From UTCHB3 sp964625575 (GTDB lineage Bacteria > Bacteroidota > Ignavibacteria > Ignavibacteriales > Ignavibacteriaceae): a stretch of DNA of 64,000 bases. Positions 1 through 9,224 of the stretch are shown here, piece after piece. Both the position numbers and the translations under genes were made by a program. The DNA lies in NCBI GenBank assembly GCA_964625575.1, contig CAZVBQ010000001.1:372001-436000 (forward strand), in the 5' to 3' direction. The notes below the pieces were generated by a model that worked only from the letters and a program-made list of their open reading frames with translations, was not told where the DNA came from and did not search any database. Position 1 is the first letter of the stretch, and each line of letters begins with the position of its first letter.

Positions 1-704
1 GCCAACAAAGCGTCCGGTGAAGAATAAGAGCCGGGATCTGAGTAAACCGGATCAACCAGCCTCACTGCAAGATAGTTGGCGAGAACCATTTTCTTGAACA
101 GCCCCCTGAGAATGTAATAAAAACCTCTCGAAGCATCTATCTTTTCAGATCTAACTGCACTGTTTAGTTGCGCTTGGAAGGCTGTATTGCTGACAAGCGG
201 ACCCGCTACCAGCTTGGGGAAATAACCAATCAGCAGGAAGACGTCGACAAATGAAGGCTCCTCACCCGTGTCGCCTCTGAAAACATCAACTGTATAACCA
301 ATTGCCTGAAGTGTAAAAAAGAGGACTCCGTAAGTCAGAAATCCATGAGCGGAAAAGAGGGAAAACGGATCGGAACCACCTCCACCCTGGATCATTTTTT
401 CAATTCCTCCGGCGTAACCCGACTTTGCCGCCACGAGTATCAGAATATTGATGCCCAGCGCGGCTAAGAAAGCGTTCCGTCTCTCACCGGGCTCGTCTGA
501 TCTGTAGATCATCCTGCTCAAATACCAGGTGGATGCACCCGAGATAATCAGGCAAAGCGCGAGGATCTTGCTCCCGTATCCAAGAAAAAGGATACCGGCA
601 ATTATCAGTGTGTACTTCCGCGTTTGAGGCTGCTTTGTGGTTGACCAGTACGCGAAGAATACAATTAAAAGGAAAAATCCAAATTCAATGCTGTTAAATA
701 GCAT
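1..704 (-). CDS. MBOAT family O-acyltransferase (AlgI-like), C-terminus cut off by window edge
   Basis: The first ~234 codons of a multi-pass membrane protein, reading out of the left edge. The start ATG at 704 opens MLFNSIEFGFFLLIVFFAYW, the usual beginning of membrane-bound O-acyltransferases of the AlgI/DltB type. Further in come YGVLFFTLQAIGYTVDVFRG and GYFPKLVAGPLV, both conserved in AlgI-like proteins. The catalytic histidine region lies beyond the window. Family members move acyl groups, commonly acetyl, onto exported polysaccharides from the inner membrane. It is the last visible gene of the minus-strand run that begins with porU, starting 21 bases after the DUF5683 gene, so it may be cotranscribed. 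The substrate cannot be told from this fragment. Confidence 0.85.
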   Translation of the reverse strand, partial: MLFNSIEFGFFLLIVFFAYWSTTKQPQTRKYTLIIAGILFLGYGSKILALCLIISGASTWYLSRMIYRSDEPGERRNAFLAALGINILILVAAKSGYAGGIEKMIQGGGGSDPFSLFSAHGFLTYGVLFFTLQAIGYTVDVFRGDTGEEPSFVDVFLLIGYFPKLVAGPLVSNTAFQAQLNSAVRSEKIDASRGFYYILRGLFKKMVLANYLAVRLVDPVYSDPGSYSSPDALL

Positions 705-725
705 TTATCGCTTTAGCAATTTGTA

Positions 726-1688
726 TCAGAACCTCCAACTGACATTCAGTTTCGGAATGAAATCAATATCCATCGCCGTGTTGATGATCTCAGGTGAAAC
801 CCGCATGCTCATTGTAAGATTTTTGTTGAAAACCGCCGATGACCAAGCAGCCTCCGCGGCAGATAAAATGTGGTTCACAACAACAAATACAACAAATCGT
901 GTGGAAGCGTTATAAAAATCGTTTGCTTCACCACGCATTTGGCTGTAACCAAGGAACATTGGTGTCAGATTCGCGTTGTACTCCGGTGTGTTATCATCAA
1001 GTTGATCTTTCCAGCCGTGATTATACTGGGGATACTTCCCTATCAATTCGTAGTATTGCTGCTCCCCGTAAGCAGGGAGTTTATGTGAAAACTTACTCTC
1101 AAGATGGTTCAATTCGCTCCACTTGACCCGCTCCCACGGTTTAAGGGAAGTGTTGGGGTCAATGGTTATGTTCCCGTCAGGCAATCCGAGCGAGGTTCTG
1201 TTCAGTAAAAGCCATTCGGCGTATTTAACAACGCTCCAGTTCTGATCCGCGTAACTCTGGAACTCGTTCGTCTTGTCATCACCTTTTTTATTGTAGATGA
1301 TGGCAGCAGTTATCAACCCGGCTTCAAGACCAAGGAAAATTGCCGACTTCCATATCTCGCCGTTATAAAACTGTCCGGCACCGGGAACAACTGCAGAAAG
1401 GAGAGTGGACAGAAATACAGATTTCTTCTCCGGTGATAAGTTGAGTTTTGCCTCAGGGCTCGCCTGGTAACGCTCCATCAAAAGCTTGGCATCGGTCTTC
1501 AAGTCACCTGTAAGTTCAATTTTCGATCCCTCGCTACTCGCCACTCCAAACTCGCCACTGATCCCGCCACTCGCTACTCCAAACTCGCTAATGATCCCGC
1601 CACTCACTACTCGCGACTCACTACTGACTTGAGCGAACACCGGAGCTGAAAAAACAAGAATATACGCGACTGCAAATATCTTTTTCAT
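726..1688 (-). CDS. DUF5683-type exported/membrane protein with an internal heptad-repeat insertion
   Basis: About 320 aa. I chose the ATG at 1688 because MKKIFAVAYILVFSAPVFAQ is a clean signal peptide and AAAGGA lies upstream; an in-frame extension to 1730 overlaps the previous gene and adds no signal. Residues ~21-52 are a repetitive stretch (SGGI..EFGVAS, twice) encoded by 7-base tandem repeats at 1531-1626. The conserved part follows: KSVFLSTLLSAVVPGAGQFYNGEIWKSAIF, with P-GAGQ-YN as in DUF5683, then a hydrophobic segment and a Tyr/Trp-rich C-terminus. Function unknown; relatives are small envelope proteins. It lies 10 bases after the barrel fusion gene, so it is probably in the T9SS-linked operon. 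Confidence 0.8.
   Translation of the reverse strand: MKKIFAVAYILVFSAPVFAQVSSESRVVSGGIISEFGVASGGISGEFGVASSEGSKIELTGDLKTDAKLLMERYQASPEAKLNLSPEKKSVFLSTLLSAVVPGAGQFYNGEIWKSAIFLGLEAGLITAAIIYNKKGDDKTNEFQSYADQNWSVVKYAEWLLLNRTSLGLPDGNITIDPNTSLKPWERVKWSELNHLESKFSHKLPAYGEQQYYELIGKYPQYNHGWKDQLDDNTPEYNANLTPMFLGYSQMRGEANDFYNASTRFVVFVVVNHILSAAEAAWSSAVFNKNLTMSMRVSPEIINTAMDIDFIPKLNVSWRF
1531..1626. repeat. Heptad repeat tract A, inside the DUF5683 coding sequence
   Basis: Tandem 7-mers of the form CTCGCTA, CTCGCCA, CTCCAAA, CTCGCCA, interrupted twice by the same TGATCCCGCCAC block and then resuming as CTCACTA, CTCGCGA, CTCACTA. Seven is not a multiple of three, so the frame survives only because the total length fits; the product is the Gly/Ser/Val-rich stretch just after the signal peptide. 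Confidence 0.85.
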
Positions 1689-1698
1689 ATTGAATCCT

Positions 1699-4600
1699 TT
1701 AAAAATCGAAGCCAAAAAGTACGCCACCATAGAAATACCACTCTTTACCGTATTTTACCACTTCCCCGGTCTGAGCCATTTTCGTGACCTGATCGAAACC
1801 GTAGGCAGCAGAAAAGAAAACCGCCGTGGGGAAAAGATAAAACGAGTTTAGTGCCATTCTTAATTCCGCTCCCGCCCCTTTTACAAGATTGCCTGACTCG
1901 GCGAGATTGCCCGTCCAGGCGTTGCCAACGTCACCGAAGAATGAGAGGTACACCTTGTCAAGATAGAGATGTCCGAATTTATAGTCGATCTCCTTGAACA
2001 ACGGGAATCTGTAAGTAAGATTCGCGTAAACCAGTTCGTTGCCGCTGATGGCATAGAATGGATACGACTTCATACCGACAAGTCCACCGAGGAAGAAATC
2101 AAAAAAGTCGGGAACCGGAGGTCCAAAAATGGTACCGGCTCTTAATTTCGTGCTGAGCGTGTGCCCCTTAAAAGTCTCGAATGAGTAACCGAGGTTCACT
2201 TCAAGTCTGTGGAAATCAAAATTCTTGTATTGGGCAACCAATATTCCGTTATCAACAGAGTACTCACCGTCAGGATTGAAGCGGTTCATCTCATAGTCGT
2301 ACCTGATCTCAAGGCTGCTACCGATCGGATTGATATCCATGTCACGACCCGGCTTTTTATAGTCGGTCTTGTATGTGATCCTGAAATTGCTTCCGATCAA
2401 ATATGTATCGTTGAATGTCGGGTATAGATCGGTGCTATTCGGAATGATAAAGCTACCGATGCTCGCGGTGTAGCTGCTGAAAATGTAGCGGAGCTCAAGG
2501 TCTTTCGTTTTGGCGAAGAGCTTGTGCCGGGCGATAACATCAACTTCAAAAAGGTTGTAAGTTACATCAGTTGAGGTTTTTGGCAGCTCGTCGAAGAAGA
2601 TATCAACATCTGCCTTTCTGGTAACGTTGTAAACTTCAAGTCCCAGTTCCGGGAAGAGCCCGAGAGCCGGAAGTAACGGCAATTTGTTCCTGTAGTCAAA
2701 ACTGAAGAAAAGGTCTCTCTCTCCCCTCAGGTTTATCGAACCGCCGCCGAAAATACTGAATCGGTTCAACATGTCGGATGAACTGACATACAGACCCGGT
2801 TTTATCTTCTCGATCGCGTTATTTGTGGTGCTGTAGTTGTCGTACCTGACGAACGGGAAGATGCTCAAACGCGAAAAAGCGCCTGTATATTTCGTTTTCG
2901 CCGTGTCGGGGTACTCATAATCGTTGAATTTCTTCAGCCTGTCCCAATCGATGTTTTTGGAATCCGCGAATGGTTTTTCCATATCGAGTGGCGGGTCTTC
3001 CCGCTTGACGTACTTTTTACTTTCGTCAACCAGCGCCTGCTCACCGGCTTTGATGTAAAAAATCTTGTATCCGCCGGAAGTGTAGCCCGCGTAAGCGATG
3101 TTACCATTCTGATCGACTGCCGGCATGAAAGCGCCGCCTGTCACGTTGGTCAGTCGTTTAGTCTGCGATGTGGCTTTGTCAAACGAATAAATATTGAAAA
3201 TACCTGTTTCAGATGAGGCATAGAGCAGTTTTCCATCGGTCGTCTCTACTGCACTTCTCTCATCTCCCGGGGTGTTCATTACGAATGAAACGGCTCCGCC
3301 TTCAACGGGAACGGTGGCAATGTCACGTCCGTGCAGGTACTGAAAATCAAAATAGATCGATCTTGAGTCACGTGAGAATTTCGGACTGTAAACCTGCTCG
3401 CCATTTCCGTAATAAGTGAGCTGTCTGAAGTTCTTTCCGTCTATATCAACCGTGCCAACGTTAGTGGTACCGTCTTTCTGAAAAAGGAAAACAATCTTCT
3501 TACCGTCGGGTGAAACCGAAGGCATGTTCGCCCTCATGTTGAAGGTGAGACGTGTCTCCTTGTCATTTTTCTTGTCGTAAACGTACAGGTCATGCACTTT
3601 GTAGTCAAATGGGTTATCATCACCGAGCTTCGAGTAGATCATCAGATCAGTCCCCGGCACTTCAGAATAGGTTGATCTGACACCCGGAATGAGAAGTTTT
3701 TCCTCCTTTGTGGCGATATCGTATTCGTAAAGCGCTGTTGGAGAGAAATAATCGCTCGTTTTATTCGAAATGTAGTAGATCTTCTTTCCATCAAAAGAAA
3801 AAGAGGGATAGAAGTTGCCAAATCCGGTTGCTCCCACCATTTCACCAGTGACCTTGTTTGAGAGCACAGGCGCTATTCTTTCCCTGTAGTCTTTCATCAG
3901 GTACGCCGACCACTCATTGTAAAGCTCCTGCCCGTCGATTCCGAGAATGTCCTTTGTGGCAGCATCAAAAGTGAAGTGGGTCAGCTTGCCGAGCGAACGG
4001 GTTAGTTTGTTGAGCTTCTCTTCGCCATATTTTTGAGCAATGTACTTGGTAAGGGCGAAGCCCGAATTGTAAACCGACTCATTCCCGAGACTGGTCTTCT
4101 CAAACACGCCCATCTGGTTCCATGTAAGCATGTTACTGTCGAGCGCGTATGAACGCAGGATCATGTCACGGTGGGCGTCCCAGTTGTCATAGTCGAACTG
4201 TTTACGCATATACTGCGCTGATCCTTCAGCGAACCACGCGGGCATGTTGAGCATCGCCAGCGGATAAGAGACGATCACGTCTGGAAATCCGTAAAGAATG
4301 TCGGGACGTCTTTTCTCTTCGTAGTTCAGAACCTGCAAATAAACCGCCGGAACCGATCTTGTGGTCTTAAGCGATGCCTGAATCTGAACCATGTGCGTGA
4401 ACTCGTGTGAGATAACATTCCGCAGCCAGTTGTGTGAGCCACGGAGGTCAAAATCGAGAGCGCTGGTCCATATTTCAATTTTATTGTCGAAAAAGTAAGT
4501 GGCACCGTTCGAATAATCGTCGATATCCTTAATTACGTAGTGGACTTTATCGGGATAATAGTCATAAAGTGAACAAACTGGTTCCCAGACCTCTTCCGCG

Positions 4601-4764
4601 ATCTTAAGAACAACCCTCGCGGTACGCTCGGCACCCTCATGAAAATGAACTTCGACATTCTTCCCTTTTACCGTGTACCACTCGAACTCCGAATTGTACT
4701 TGTCGAACTGACCATAAACGGTTAAAGTTAGAAGTGCCGCTATAAATGCAAATTTTCTGAACAT
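1699..4764 (-). CDS. Exported peptidase MA-like / TolB-type beta-propeller / outer-membrane barrel fusion protein
   Basis: About 1021 aa. The start is the ATG at 4764 with CGGA 6 bases upstream; a TTG one codon earlier is less likely. Order of parts: signal peptide (1-19); a gluzincin-like domain with HEFTH at ~120-124 and the downstream AWFAEGSAQY with its third-ligand glutamate at ~180; WD40/PD40-like propeller blades (~300-600) with motifs such as FSFDGKKIYYIS, VSPDGKKIVFLF and FSRDSRSIYFDF; and a C-terminal region (~640-1021) rich in alternating strands and ending in Phe (VLFGFDF), like BamA/TamA surface-antigen barrels. The protein should sit in the outer membrane with the protease and propeller on one face. 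Its job is unknown. It lies 9 bases after the M6-like gene, in the porUV operon. Confidence 0.8.
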   Translation of the reverse strand: MFRKFAFIAALLTLTVYGQFDKYNSEFEWYTVKGKNVEVHFHEGAERTARVVLKIAEEVWEPVCSLYDYYPDKVHYVIKDIDDYSNGATYFFDNKIEIWTSALDFDLRGSHNWLRNVISHEFTHMVQIQASLKTTRSVPAVYLQVLNYEEKRRPDILYGFPDVIVSYPLAMLNMPAWFAEGSAQYMRKQFDYDNWDAHRDMILRSYALDSNMLTWNQMGVFEKTSLGNESVYNSGFALTKYIAQKYGEEKLNKLTRSLGKLTHFTFDAATKDILGIDGQELYNEWSAYLMKDYRERIAPVLSNKVTGEMVGATGFGNFYPSFSFDGKKIYYISNKTSDYFSPTALYEYDIATKEEKLLIPGVRSTYSEVPGTDLMIYSKLGDDNPFDYKVHDLYVYDKKNDKETRLTFNMRANMPSVSPDGKKIVFLFQKDGTTNVGTVDIDGKNFRQLTYYGNGEQVYSPKFSRDSRSIYFDFQYLHGRDIATVPVEGGAVSFVMNTPGDERSAVETTDGKLLYASSETGIFNIYSFDKATSQTKRLTNVTGGAFMPAVDQNGNIAYAGYTSGGYKIFYIKAGEQALVDESKKYVKREDPPLDMEKPFADSKNIDWDRLKKFNDYEYPDTAKTKYTGAFSRLSIFPFVRYDNYSTTNNAIEKIKPGLYVSSSDMLNRFSIFGGGSINLRGERDLFFSFDYRNKLPLLPALGLFPELGLEVYNVTRKADVDIFFDELPKTSTDVTYNLFEVDVIARHKLFAKTKDLELRYIFSSYTASIGSFIIPNSTDLYPTFNDTYLIGSNFRITYKTDYKKPGRDMDINPIGSSLEIRYDYEMNRFNPDGEYSVDNGILVAQYKNFDFHRLEVNLGYSFETFKGHTLSTKLRAGTIFGPPVPDFFDFFLGGLVGMKSYPFYAISGNELVYANLTYRFPLFKEIDYKFGHLYLDKVYLSFFGDVGNAWTGNLAESGNLVKGAGAELRMALNSFYLFPTAVFFSAAYGFDQVTKMAQTGEVVKYGKEWYFYGGVLFGFDF

Positions 4765-4773
4765 CAATTTCCG

Positions 4774-7700
4774 CTATTTTATAATTGCAATTTTAATCAC
4801 TTTATGCCCGGATTTACCCGAAACAACCGAGGTTGCCTCTACATTCGCGAGATAAACACCCGATTGAATGTTTCTTACATCCCATCTGATCTCGCCATCC
4901 ATCCCGCCCTGTCCGAAACCTTTGAGTTCGGCTACATAATCTCCGGCGAGGTCGAATATTTTAACAGATACATCCGAATCTTCATCCACATAGAATCTGA
5001 TGAATGTCTCGGAACCGGTTGCAGGATTGGGGTAGTTGTAAATTTTCTGATCGGGCATGAAAGTCTTGTCAGTCACAGAATTCGCGGTCAACTTAGCTGA
5101 CAACGTATTGGCGTCGTTCCCATATCTGCCGTAAAAATAAGGAGTTCCGGCAGCGAGGTTAAGTGTCCACGCGCTTACTGTGCCTGATTGCCCCGTGGTG
5201 ATAAAACCCGGCATACCGGATGCAGTGAAATAATCCGCGGTGTTGGTTGAATTGCCGGCGAACGGTTCGCCCGTGCTGAGAGGGAAACCATCAACCAGTT
5301 TTCCTGTCAAACCGTCGTGAGCGTAAACGAGTCCGTTTGATGTAAAAGAAATTATCTCCGGGTGCTTTGTGCCGGAGAAATCAGCCACCATAGTGTTCCC
5401 GGCGAATGTGTTTCCCGCGGGAATAACAACAGGGAAATTATCAGCAACCGCGCCGGTAAGATTGACTGAATAAAGCTCGTTGCCTGAAGTATAATTCACA
5501 TAAAGATTGCCGTCAAGCCTGTTATCCGATACCGAAATGGCTGTAACAGGTGTTTTCCCCTTCAGTGTGAGGGGCTGATTGGAAAGTTCAGGACTGTTTG
5601 AGACTCCGGTGGTCATCATAAATGGCATCGTGATAACCCTTAGTCTGTTCCCTTCTTCGAGAGCAAGAATAACGGGACGACCTTTATAATCACAATTTAC
5701 CGCTGATAGCAGTTTACCGGTGAAGATATTCGTGCCAACTCCGTTGCCGTACTCACCCGCGTAATATGTGGAAGCATCATTTTGTGTAAAGTAAACCATT
5801 GAACCCAAAAAATGCAGTGTGGTAACAGGTACACCTGAAACTCCTGACGCGGAATCAAGATTGGCGAACGGTTCAAGTGAAAATCTGTATAGCTTGCCTT
5901 GGGATGTTCCAACAACAACCCTTTCATTCTCCGTGAGACTCGAAGTGATCATTTTCTGGGAGATAACTTCCGCGCCACCTGAGCCTGACTCAAGAGAGTC
6001 AATTGTTACTACTCCTCCGCCGGCAACTGCACGATAAACCTTGTTACCGCTTGAACCGATGATATAAAGTTTGCCTGCTTTCTCAAAGAATGCCACGCCA
6101 CCATCACCAAACTGTGACTTTACAACCGTGGGATTGAAGTTCGCGTCAAAACTTACAAGTGAATTTCCGTTGATGGCAAATTTGTAAGTATCTGTCAGAT
6201 AAACCTTTTCCGGTACCGAACCCGCGAAAGGCTTCCATATTTTGTAAGGCTTTATCAGCGAATCCCCTGCCTGAACCGTGAAGATCATCGAGTTGCCGTT
6301 GGCAGGGAAATCCTTCATAGTGATCAAGGAGTTCGCGCCGTCATTGGTCTTTGTATTTGGTCTGGTGGTGTTTGAAAAAACATTGGTGTAAAGGTCGGCT
6401 TTGTTCTCAGCGAACCAGAGATCGTACTCTGTTCCCTCTCCAACCACTTCATCACCAAAAATGGTGTAAAACTTTTCGCCGATATCGTTTACGCCGTCAG
6501 CTTCAACCACGGCGACACCTCTGCGCTTCTTGTCGGTGTTAACTTTGTTGTCGGCTATTTTCGCGTTAATAACTTTTTCATCGATGTGCCAGACGAGGAT
6601 TCCGCTTCCGGGGAGTGCCCAGTCGAATTCGTCAACATCGACTACTACTCCGTACAGTGAATCGATAGAGTAACTCGCGAAACCTGTTGTGTCTTTCGGA
6701 TAAGTTTTCACAACGTAACCGGTACCGTCCCAAAGCGTGATCTTCGCGCCATCCTTGTTGGCATCCCTCTGACGGTTCTCGATAAGGAAATATTCAGATT
6801 CGTTTATACGAAGTTTCAAGAGCGTCGAGTCGCCCGGCAGAGAGGTGACACGGGAGGTTAAACGTGGTTTGAGGTTTGTTCCGCCCAGATCAACGGGAGT
6901 CTCCCACCCAAGCAACATCTTCTCCCAAGGGGACGGAGCAGGTGGAAAAGCGCCGTTGTAAGCGAAGATCGATTGCCCATCCATTAGTCCGAAACGCCCT
7001 ATGGCACTTAGTCCGGTGTTCGTATCGAACAGGTCAGGCAGTCCAAGGTGACTTCCAACCGTTGAGGCAAGAAGTCCGTTCATTGTGATCTTGTATAAAA
7101 ATGTCGTATTGAATGAACTCACTTCCCTGTTCTGTGTTTGGGGAAGAATACCTGTGTTCTTTATCTTGAAAGCGCCGCCACTTACAGGCACGCCATCGAA
7201 TGTACCGCCATAAAATTTCTGAAGTGCCGGCAGATTGAAATAGATCGAAGGAAGGTCACGCTCGTTTCCAAGGCTTCCGGGAAGGCTGACATCCCTGCCC
7301 ACACCAGCGTGAAAGATCATAAACAGATCATACCCCGCAAAATTGAATCCCGGATTTGCCTGATCGGCAAGTGTCCAGGTTTCCTGCATGAAATCCCCCA
7401 TCACCTTGAAATCTGTTGAGTTGATCGGCGGTGAGTAGTTTCTCATCGTTTTTGAGAGGGTGACACCGTTGGGCAGCACCTCAAAAACAACGTGAAGCTT
7501 TCCGTTCGAAACCTTCTGGTAATAGTTCTTTACAAATTCAAGGTGAGCTTTGAAGTAATTCCGGTCATGAGGAAGCGGATCAACTATCGATTTTCCGTAG
7601 TCTTTTGAGTAGATCGAAGCAAATGTTCCGTTCCCCACTGTCGTGTTGTCGTTGTCAACCTGAAACTCTGCCATTACAGCAAGAATTTTGATCGTGTCAA

Positions 7701-7821
7701 CCGTACTGACTTTATCAGGATTTCTGAAAGACGAGAGCGAAACACTCCCTTTAAGCGGGGTCTGAGCGTTTATCGTGCAGACAAACAACAATAGCAGAAC
7801 TGTAAACTTGATGATCTTCAT
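4774..7821 (-). CDS. M6-like (immune inhibitor A family) secreted protein, active site lost, T9SS sorting domain
   Basis: 1015 aa. It has a signal peptide (1-20, ending INAQ) and an M6-type peptidase fold. Fold landmarks are HLEFVKNYYQKVSNGKL, YDLFMIFHAG, GLPDLFD at 260-266, GRFGLMDG and the late GILVWHIDE. In active M6 proteases LGLPD is preceded by HExxH; here the aligned residues are Ser253-Thr-Val-Gly-Ser257, so both zinc histidines and the catalytic glutamate are gone. A long non-catalytic middle follows. The end (YNYPNPATGSETFIRFYV... to IAIIK) is a T9SS type A sorting domain, so the protein should be delivered to the cell surface by PorU, encoded two genes upstream. Predicted role: non-enzymatic adhesin or binding protein derived from a protease. 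Confidence 0.88.
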   Translation of the reverse strand: MKIIKFTVLLLLFVCTINAQTPLKGSVSLSSFRNPDKVSTVDTIKILAVMAEFQVDNDNTTVGNGTFASIYSKDYGKSIVDPLPHDRNYFKAHLEFVKNYYQKVSNGKLHVVFEVLPNGVTLSKTMRNYSPPINSTDFKVMGDFMQETWTLADQANPGFNFAGYDLFMIFHAGVGRDVSLPGSLGNERDLPSIYFNLPALQKFYGGTFDGVPVSGGAFKIKNTGILPQTQNREVSSFNTTFLYKITMNGLLASTVGSHLGLPDLFDTNTGLSAIGRFGLMDGQSIFAYNGAFPPAPSPWEKMLLGWETPVDLGGTNLKPRLTSRVTSLPGDSTLLKLRINESEYFLIENRQRDANKDGAKITLWDGTGYVVKTYPKDTTGFASYSIDSLYGVVVDVDEFDWALPGSGILVWHIDEKVINAKIADNKVNTDKKRRGVAVVEADGVNDIGEKFYTIFGDEVVGEGTEYDLWFAENKADLYTNVFSNTTRPNTKTNDGANSLITMKDFPANGNSMIFTVQAGDSLIKPYKIWKPFAGSVPEKVYLTDTYKFAINGNSLVSFDANFNPTVVKSQFGDGGVAFFEKAGKLYIIGSSGNKVYRAVAGGGVVTIDSLESGSGGAEVISQKMITSSLTENERVVVGTSQGKLYRFSLEPFANLDSASGVSGVPVTTLHFLGSMVYFTQNDASTYYAGEYGNGVGTNIFTGKLLSAVNCDYKGRPVILALEEGNRLRVITMPFMMTTGVSNSPELSNQPLTLKGKTPVTAISVSDNRLDGNLYVNYTSGNELYSVNLTGAVADNFPVVIPAGNTFAGNTMVADFSGTKHPEIISFTSNGLVYAHDGLTGKLVDGFPLSTGEPFAGNSTNTADYFTASGMPGFITTGQSGTVSAWTLNLAAGTPYFYGRYGNDANTLSAKLTANSVTDKTFMPDQKIYNYPNPATGSETFIRFYVDEDSDVSVKIFDLAGDYVAELKGFGQGGMDGEIRWDVRNIQSGVYLANVEATSVVSGKSGHKVIKIAIIK

Positions 7822-7862
7822 TAGCCGGAAAATATTTTATGCAAATTTTAAAGATAAGGATT

Positions 7863-8025
7863 TTTGGGGTTTAGGGTATCGGGTATGGGATACGGTGTTT
7901 GGGTATGGGGTGGGGTGTAGGGTATGGGGTGGGGTGAGGGTAAAACTTACACCAAACCCCAACTTCCAAACACTAATCTGCCGCGGCAGACCAAACACCA
8001 AACCCCAAATCCTAAACCCCAAATA
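7863..8025. repeat. Heptad repeat tract B with inverted arms, G-run cluster and palindrome
   Basis: This fills most of the porV to M6-gene spacer. The left arm (7863-7940) runs in period 7 (TTTGGGG, TTTAGGG, TATCGGG, TATGGGA...) with 11 runs of three or more G. The right arm (7991-8025) is CCAAACA, CCAAACC, CCAAATC, CTAAACC, CCAAATA. The two arms share a 13-base inverted match (7863-7875 with 8011-8023). A perfect 14-base palindrome TCTGCCGCGGCAGA lies between them at 7977-7990. The stop of porV is 4 bases from the tract. Confidence 0.85.
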
Positions 8026-8028
8026 AAA

Positions 8029-9189
8029 CTATAACCCTCTCGGGAGCCCCAGGTGTTTCTCGGGTAAACCGCCCCATCCGACGAGGATGGTGAAACGGAG
8101 GGTGTCGCTCAGAGGATGGTTCTCGCCATCTTTGAAGACCGAGGTTGAAATGTAACTGAAGTCAAATCCGTATATGTCATATCTGATACCTGCACCAAGG
8201 GTGATGAACTTTCTGTTACCGTAGTTTGGATCTTCATAGAAGAAACCGCCACGGAGAGCGAAAAGGAAGTCGCCGGGTGTACCATACCAGTATTCAAGAC
8301 CCATTGAAGTTACAATGTCAGCAAGCTCTTCACCGATGTTCTTGTCACCCCAGGCAGTGAATACCGCTTTGTAGAACTCATCACTGGTTCCGTCAGGGTA
8401 TCTTCTTACGAGAAGTTTCGCGAAATCAAGGGTGTAGGTAAGGCTGTTGTACTCATCAGAAAGAATTCTGTATGCGAATCCGAGTCTGAACTGGGTCGGT
8501 ATCGGGTCTGCCTGCGCGCGGTCGATGTATGAAATTTTTGGACCGAGGTTGCTGAGGTTAAGACCGATCGAGAATTTGTTTCCGAGATCGTAATCAACGA
8601 AAGGAAGCACGAGTGAAGAGGGTCTCCACATGAAACCAAGGTCAAAGCTAACTGATGTTGCTGTACCTGTTCCCTGCTCCTGTCCGGTTGGCTGATCAGA
8701 AAGACGGCTGTGAATTAGTCTGAGGTTCACGCCAAATCCCCAGTCGTTCGAGAGTTTAGTGGCGTAACCAACAGTAGCCGCCATATCGAACGATCTGAAG
8801 GTTCCGAGCGGATCGGGTGAATCGGGACCCGTTCTGACGAACTCGCCATAGTTCATGTAAGTGATGCTCGCGGTTACACTTCCATTGATATCATCAATGT
8901 AGTTTCTGTAGGTCGCGTAATCGTAAAAAAGATCGAGTTTGAACTGTGGTAACCAGTTCGAGTGCGTGAAACTGAATTCCTGTCCCGTAAGGAACGCTAT
9001 ACCGGCGGGATTCCAGAATACTGCCGATGAATTGTCGGCAAGACCCGCGCCGGACTCACCAATACCGCCACCTCTTGAATCGGGCGCGATCAAAAGGAAC
9101 GGTACTGCCGCTTCTCCCTGAGCCTGAATGGTTTTGCTGAAACCAAAGATTGCTATCAACCCAAGGATCGCGATTTTGAACTTGTTCAT
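8029..9189 (-). CDS. porV: T9SS outer membrane protein PorV (LptO family)
   Basis: 386 aa, at the usual PorV length. It has a signal peptide (1-23, TIQAQ end), then the FadL-like barrel hallmark AAVPFLLIAPDSRGGGIGESGAGLADNSSAVFWNPAGIAFL, followed by alternating barrel strands to the C-terminus. PorV shuttles T9SS cargo from the translocon to the sortase PorU on the outer membrane. Start at ATG 9189 with GGAGG 7 bases upstream. It lies 35 bases after porU and is in the same transcriptional unit, the arrangement known in Ignavibacteria and many Bacteroidota. Other T9SS parts (PorK/L/M/N, Sov/SprA) are not in the window. Confidence 0.93.
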   Translation of the reverse strand: MNKFKIAILGLIAIFGFSKTIQAQGEAAVPFLLIAPDSRGGGIGESGAGLADNSSAVFWNPAGIAFLTGQEFSFTHSNWLPQFKLDLFYDYATYRNYIDDINGSVTASITYMNYGEFVRTGPDSPDPLGTFRSFDMAATVGYATKLSNDWGFGVNLRLIHSRLSDQPTGQEQGTGTATSVSFDLGFMWRPSSLVLPFVDYDLGNKFSIGLNLSNLGPKISYIDRAQADPIPTQFRLGFAYRILSDEYNSLTYTLDFAKLLVRRYPDGTSDEFYKAVFTAWGDKNIGEELADIVTSMGLEYWYGTPGDFLFALRGGFFYEDPNYGNRKFITLGAGIRYDIYGFDFSYISTSVFKDGENHPLSDTLRFTILVGWGGLPEKHLGLPRGL

Positions 9190-9224
9190 TAATTAACCTC
9201 CATGAAAGAATTTTTATTCAAAAC

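Noticed and set aside
7775..8026. Small ORFs in the G-rich tract between porV and the M6-like gene
   Set aside because: They are translations of period-7 repeats and overlap the real genes' ends; no start signals.
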